From Acidobacteriota bacterium (GTDB lineage Bacteria; Acidobacteriota; Terriglobia; Acidiferrales; UBA7541): 64,000 nucleotides of DNA. A model generated the notes under the pieces. The model saw only the letters and a program-made list of their open reading frames with translations. It was not told the DNA's origin and ran no database searches. The translations under genes were made by a program, and so were the position numbers. The stretch is from NCBI GenBank assembly GCA_003223245.1, contig QHYI01000102.1:1-64000 (forward strand). The letters are read 5' to 3'. The first letter of the stretch is position 1; each line of letters begins with the position of its first letter. Shown in pieces: positions 60,437-64,000 of this stretch.

Positions 60437-60483
60437 TGCCGATTGGCACGGCACCACACGGGGAGGCGGGTTCCACTAAGCGA

Positions 60484-61179
60484 ATGGCGGAAAACCTCGC
60501 CCAGCTTCGCGTTTTAAACGATGAGGTTGTCGCCTGCGCCAAGTGCCCGCGCCTGGTAAAGTATCGCGAGAAGGTCGCGCGCGAAAAGCGCCGCGCCTAT
60601 CGCGCTTGGGAATACTGGGGCAAGCCGGTTCCAGGATTTGGTGATGCCCAGGCCCAGTTGCTGATTCTGGGGCTCGCTCCCGCAGCTCATGGAGCGAACC
60701 GTACCGGGCGAATGTTCACGGGTGACCGTTCTGGCGACTTTCTCTACGCCGCGCTGCACAAAGCCGGCTTCGCGAATCAGCCTACTTCTCTCCACCGCGA
60801 CGATGGCTTGCAGCTCGATCGCGTCTACACCACGGCCACCTGCCGTTGTGCGCCGCCGGACAACCAACCCCTTCCTCGTGAAGTTTCGAATTGCCGCGCC
60901 TACCTTGAGCGAGAGCTGGAAATCCTGAAGCCCAAGGCGGTTCTCGCTCTCGGAAAGATCGCCTGGGACGCCTACCTCGAAATCTTGAAGCAGCGCGGCG
61001 TCATCGCTTCGCGCGCGCTTTACAAATTCGCGCATGGCGCCGAAGCCGAATTCGCGCCGGGAACTCCGCGCTTATTCGGCGTCTACCATCCCAGTCAGCA
61101 GAACACACAAACCGGCCGCGTCACTCCCGCCATGTACGCCAAAGTCCTCCACAAAATCCGCCGCTTCCTCGAAAACTAG
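60484..61179 (+). CDS. Uracil-DNA glycosylase, family 5 (UDGb)
   Basis: A 231-residue DNA repair enzyme: CAKCPRLVKYREKV (first iron-sulfur Cys pair), GLAPAAHGANRTGRMFTGDRSGDFL (motif A), TATCRCAPPDNQPLPREVSNC with two more Cys ligands, and HPSQQNTQTGR (motif B). These place it in the UDGb family, which removes uracil and other deaminated bases. ATG 60484 is preferred because upstream codons cover the terminator hairpin. Confidence 0.9.
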   Translation: MAENLAQLRVLNDEVVACAKCPRLVKYREKVAREKRRAYRAWEYWGKPVPGFGDAQAQLLILGLAPAAHGANRTGRMFTGDRSGDFLYAALHKAGFANQPTSLHRDDGLQLDRVYTTATCRCAPPDNQPLPREVSNCRAYLERELEILKPKAVLALGKIAWDAYLEILKQRGVIASRALYKFAHGAEAEFAPGTPRLFGVYHPSQQNTQTGRVTPAMYAKVLHKIRRFLEN

Positions 61180-61490
61180 CGCCTCTCCCGTTGCATTTCA
61201 GCTCATGCTGCCCCTCTTCCTGCGATCCGTTCATTGCGGCGTTCCCCGGTGTTTGTAGGGGCGCTCCATGCTGCGCCCCATCTCCGCCACCTGCTAAATG
61301 TGTCGGCAGGCCCTTGCGGCTCGATGGTGGGAATTGCCGACAGGTTAGGGTTTCCCTTCGCTACCTCCGCCCGACAGCAATGCCAAGTACCCGCATTTTC
61401 AGCCTCTTCCGGCCTGTCGAATCGACGCTCGCCTGGCCCGCCACCTGCACGAAGTTAAGCACACATGGCAACATTCCGTTGGAGAGAGAA
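61180..61490. other. 311-base intergenic region
   Basis: No domain-bearing frame. A palindromic unit at 61254-61279 (TGTAGGGGCGC...GCGCCCC) is the only structure; it shares the TGTAG head of the REP family but not its 3' end. A frame extending upstream from 61491 to 61191 is not supported. Confidence 0.4.
61254..61279. repeat. TGTAG-headed palindromic unit
   Basis: TGTA, then GGGGCGC (61258-61264), the loop TCCATGCT and GCGCCCC (61273-61279): a 7-bp stem. It is possibly a divergent member of the REP-like family. Confidence 0.45.
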
Positions 61491-62231
61491 ATGAACCGTC
61501 TGACAGCCCGAGCACTCTTCGCCTCGACGACAATTCTTGCAATCGTCCTCAGTGAGGCAATTGCATTGCGCGCGCAAGAACCTTCGCAAGAGCCAAATAA
61601 AGAGACCATCCCTCAAGCTTCCGAGCCGGCGCGCTACAAAGTGGACGGCGAGCGCCATGGTCTGCCGCCGGAAACCTTCGCGGTTGCTCCCGGCACCAAA
61701 TTCTTAGTCGGCCTAGAAGATGGATTGAACACCAAAGGCACGCAAGAAAACTCCCCATTCAAAGTGAAAACGTTAGAACCGCTCGAAGCGGGCAGCGGCT
61801 TTTACTTGCCCCCCGGCGCCGAGATAGTAGGCCATGTCAGTCGGGTCGAGCCTGCGGGCGTTGCCGGTCGCGCCAAACTCTGGCTCACCTTTGACGAAAT
61901 GCATACGAAATTTGGTGCCTTGCCCATCGTCGCCGAAGTCGTCAGCGTCCCTGGCGACCACAGCGTAAAGACCGTCCCCCATCAGGAAGGTCTCATCGCC
62001 GGCCGCACCGGCACGCAGCAGGACGCGGCGGCCGCGGCAGCGGCGGGCGCGGCCACCGGCGCGGTCAAAGGCGTAAAAGATAAAGACAAGAAAGAAGCCG
62101 CCGAAGGCGCGGCGCTCGGCGCCATTACCGCCTATTTGATGGAATCCGGCCGCGGCCACGAATTGAACCTCCCCAAAGGCGCCAAGCTTGAACTCGAGTT
62201 GGAAAGAACTCTTTACCTTCTCAGGGATTGA
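61491..62231 (+). CDS. Secreted protein with glycine/alanine-rich segment
   Basis: A 246-residue protein with a signal peptide (LFASTTILAIVLSEAIALRAQ). The mature part has VAPGTKFLVGLEDGLNTKG, FKVKTLEPLEAGSGFYLPPGAEIVGHVSRVEPAG and an Ala/Gly-rich segment (AAAAAGAATGAVKGVKD then KKEAAEGAALGAITAYLM) that resembles a glycine-zipper membrane segment. Start ATG 61491 has GGAGAGAGAA upstream. It is likely an outer-membrane or periplasmic protein, and the function is unknown. Confidence 0.72.
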   Translation: MNRLTARALFASTTILAIVLSEAIALRAQEPSQEPNKETIPQASEPARYKVDGERHGLPPETFAVAPGTKFLVGLEDGLNTKGTQENSPFKVKTLEPLEAGSGFYLPPGAEIVGHVSRVEPAGVAGRAKLWLTFDEMHTKFGALPIVAEVVSVPGDHSVKTVPHQEGLIAGRTGTQQDAAAAAAAGAATGAVKGVKDKDKKEAAEGAALGAITAYLMESGRGHELNLPKGAKLELELERTLYLLRD

Positions 62232-62454
62232 ACACCGCCTTTTCATTTCCACAGACGTCAGCGCCCGCGACGCACGACCGCCCGCCTCGGTCGTTCCGGA
62301 CGCCTGGCGTTCGGTGGCGCCAGCCAGTAGCCTCAAGGAAACTCAAGGAAATGCCTGTCTTGGCATCTTCTTCGGGGCTTGCTACAGTTGAAAAATCCGG
62401 CAAAAATAATCCTAGAACGATTTCACCAAGAAAGCCCGAGAGAGGCTGGTAGCC

Positions 62455-63879
62455 ATGGGGGAAGAAACACGCGCGGCCGTGAGGGCCGTCGAGACGCTCG
62501 AACGCAAAGACCGCATTCTCATCGTCGAGGATGAGGACAACGCGCGCAAAGGCTACGAACAGCTCCTGCAGCGCTGGGGTTACGACGTTTTAGGCGTAGC
62601 GTCCGCCGAGGAAGTGCTTGCCAAGTTTGCCGGCTATCAGCCGGACACGCTCATTGCCGACGTCGAACTGCCCGGAATGAACGGCCTCGACCTTCTCAAG
62701 CAGTTGGGGCCGGACCTCCATGGCGTCCCCGCCATCATCATCACTGGCAAAGGAAACGATGAACGCGCGGTCGCCGCGATCGAAGCCGGCGCCTTCTGGT
62801 ACATCGAGAAGCCGCTGAAAGGGCCGGTGTTGCGCGCGCTGCTCGACCGCGCCCTCAGCAAGGCCCGCGATTCGCGGCAACTGGCCGTGCTCCAGCGGCA
62901 ACTCCGAGAAACAGGTCGCCTCGGCGAACTTGTCGGCGCGACGAAACAGATGCAAGAAGTGATGCGTGTCGTGGAGATGGCCGCGCCCAGTTCCGCTTCG
63001 GTCTTAATCACCGGAGAAACCGGTGCCGGCAAAGAAATTGTCGCGCGGACCATTCACCGCCTTTCGCCGCGCGCCAGCGGCCCTTTCGTCGCCATCAACT
63101 GCTCCGCAATTCCCGAAACGCTCATGGAGAGTGAAATCTTCGGTCATGAGCGCGGCGCATTTACCGGCGCGGCCGAGCGCCGCATCGGCTGTTTTGAATT
63201 GTCCGACGCCGGCACTCTGCTTCTCGATGAAATCGGCGAAATGCCCGCTCCCACGCAGGCGAAATTGCTTCGCGTCCTGGAAGACCGCAAAGTGCGCCGC
63301 CTCGGAAGCAAAACCGAAACTCCGGTAGACGTACGCGTCGTCGCGGCAACCAACAAAGATCCCGAGCAGGCTGTCGGCAGCGGCCAGTTGCGGCAGGACC
63401 TCTATTTCCGCCTGAACGTTTTTCACATCCACCTGCCGCCGCTCCGCGAACACAAAGACGACATTCCTCTCCTTGTCGAGCACATCCTGCGCGACGTCAA
63501 CGCCAAGCACGGCAAGCACGTCCGCGGAATTGGCGCTGAAGTGATGGACATTTTCATGGGCCACACCTGGCCCGGAAATATCCGCGAATTGCGCAATGCC
63601 ATCGAGCGCGCCGCGATCATGTGCGAAAAGGATTTGATCACCCGGGCGTGCCTCCCGCAGGAATTCGGCAAGATCGCTGCAAAGGGGCCGAGTGATCTCT
63701 CGACCATTAAGTTTCCCCCGGGCACCACTGTGGACGCCATGGAACGCGAGCTCATCCTGCAAACGCTGAGCAACACCGGCAACAACAAAACGCGCGCCGC
63801 CGAACTGCTCGGCATCAGCTTGAAAACACTTCACAACAAACTCAAGGAATACGGCACCGACCGCCCCGACTCCGACTGA
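62455..63879 (+). CDS. NtrC-type sigma-54-dependent response regulator
   Basis: A 474-residue protein. The receiver domain (about 20-130) has ILIVEDEDNA and the phosphoacceptor Asp69 in LIADVELPGMNG. The AAA+ domain (about 155-390) has GETGAGKE (Walker A), GAFTGA (sigma-54 contact), LLLDEIGEM (Walker B) and REL-type arginine fingers. The C-terminal Fis-like HTH contains NNKTRAAELLGISLKTLHNKL. It activates sigma-54 promoters on phosphorylation. No histidine kinase is adjacent. It starts at ATG 62455 following a weak ribosome site. Confidence 0.94.
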   Translation: MGEETRAAVRAVETLERKDRILIVEDEDNARKGYEQLLQRWGYDVLGVASAEEVLAKFAGYQPDTLIADVELPGMNGLDLLKQLGPDLHGVPAIIITGKGNDERAVAAIEAGAFWYIEKPLKGPVLRALLDRALSKARDSRQLAVLQRQLRETGRLGELVGATKQMQEVMRVVEMAAPSSASVLITGETGAGKEIVARTIHRLSPRASGPFVAINCSAIPETLMESEIFGHERGAFTGAAERRIGCFELSDAGTLLLDEIGEMPAPTQAKLLRVLEDRKVRRLGSKTETPVDVRVVAATNKDPEQAVGSGQLRQDLYFRLNVFHIHLPPLREHKDDIPLLVEHILRDVNAKHGKHVRGIGAEVMDIFMGHTWPGNIRELRNAIERAAIMCEKDLITRACLPQEFGKIAAKGPSDLSTIKFPPGTTVDAMERELILQTLSNTGNNKTRAAELLGISLKTLHNKLKEYGTDRPDSD

Positions 63880-64000
63880 GACTCGTGACGGGTAACCCGG
63901 GTAAAACCTCCGAATCTCCACAAAGTGATTTGTGCCACAGGGTGTGCAGAAGAGCGAGCGTCCCACTCCGGAGTACTACCGTGCCTTGCAGAAGCTTGGA

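Noticed and set aside
62350-62380. Sigma-54 promoter before the NtrC-type regulator
   Set aside because: TGGCAT and TTGCT occur but the GG-to-GC distance is 17 instead of 10 bases.
1-64000. CRISPR arrays, insertion sequences and phage genes
   Set aside because: No regularly spaced repeats, transposase or phage structural genes were seen.

Overview
The window looks like a chromosomal segment of an Acidobacteriota bacterium, probably a soil member near the Terriglobia. The reasons are moderately high GC, a VWFA-related protein of the acidobacterial type, an 877-residue ADOP-type permease paired with a PadR regulator, many secreted proteins of acidobacterial style, and a dispersed family of small palindromic repeats. 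No rRNA, tRNA, CRISPR array, phage or insertion sequence was seen.

Layout, left (1-26 kb). A truncated PEGA protein at the edge is followed by a decayed Phd antitoxin fragment and a PH-domain membrane protein. A tightly coupled four-gene operon comes next (1797-4958): two DUF488 proteins, a dual-OB protein and a carrier-protein/KAS III fusion. Then come an ECF sigma/anti-sigma pair, a TIGR01777 epimerase, moaD-moaE, a VWA protein, an M28 peptidase, an FHA-GAF-PP2C phosphatase, PadR plus ADOP permease, and a MacAB/DevBCA-like exporter (membrane fusion protein, ATPase, two FtsX permeases).

Middle (26-38 kb). A formate dehydrogenase N/O-type operon (alpha, beta, gamma, FdhE) encodes a selenoprotein. 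The alpha subunit has an in-frame TGA at 27141-27143, followed by a bacterial SECIS-like hairpin. A promoter and competing hairpins precede it. Next are a DinB protein, an ECF sigma/anti-sigma operon with two DUF4097 proteins, an exported methyltransferase and an aldo/keto reductase.

Right (38-64 kb). On the minus strand lies a translation cluster: thrS, three inserted genes, infC, rpmI, rplT, pheS, a methyltransferase, pheT, zapA. infC has no canonical start for its full length and appears to begin at ATC. An aromatic amino acid cluster follows, also on the minus strand: trpC, trpF, trpB, a lipoprotein, trpA, chorismate mutase, DAHP synthase, prephenate dehydrogenase and a 97-residue unknown. 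On the plus strand are an inositol-monophosphatase-family phosphatase, a YeaO-type DUF488 protein, a frameshifted GrpB gene, an ICL/PEPM enzyme, a family 5 uracil-DNA glycosylase, a secreted protein and an NtrC-type regulator.

Functional links. The formate dehydrogenase needs a molybdenum or tungsten pterin and selenocysteine. moaD/moaE supply part of the first need; no sel genes are in the window. The best candidates for new biology are the DUF488/dual-OB/carrier-ketosynthase operon and the REP-like repeat family.
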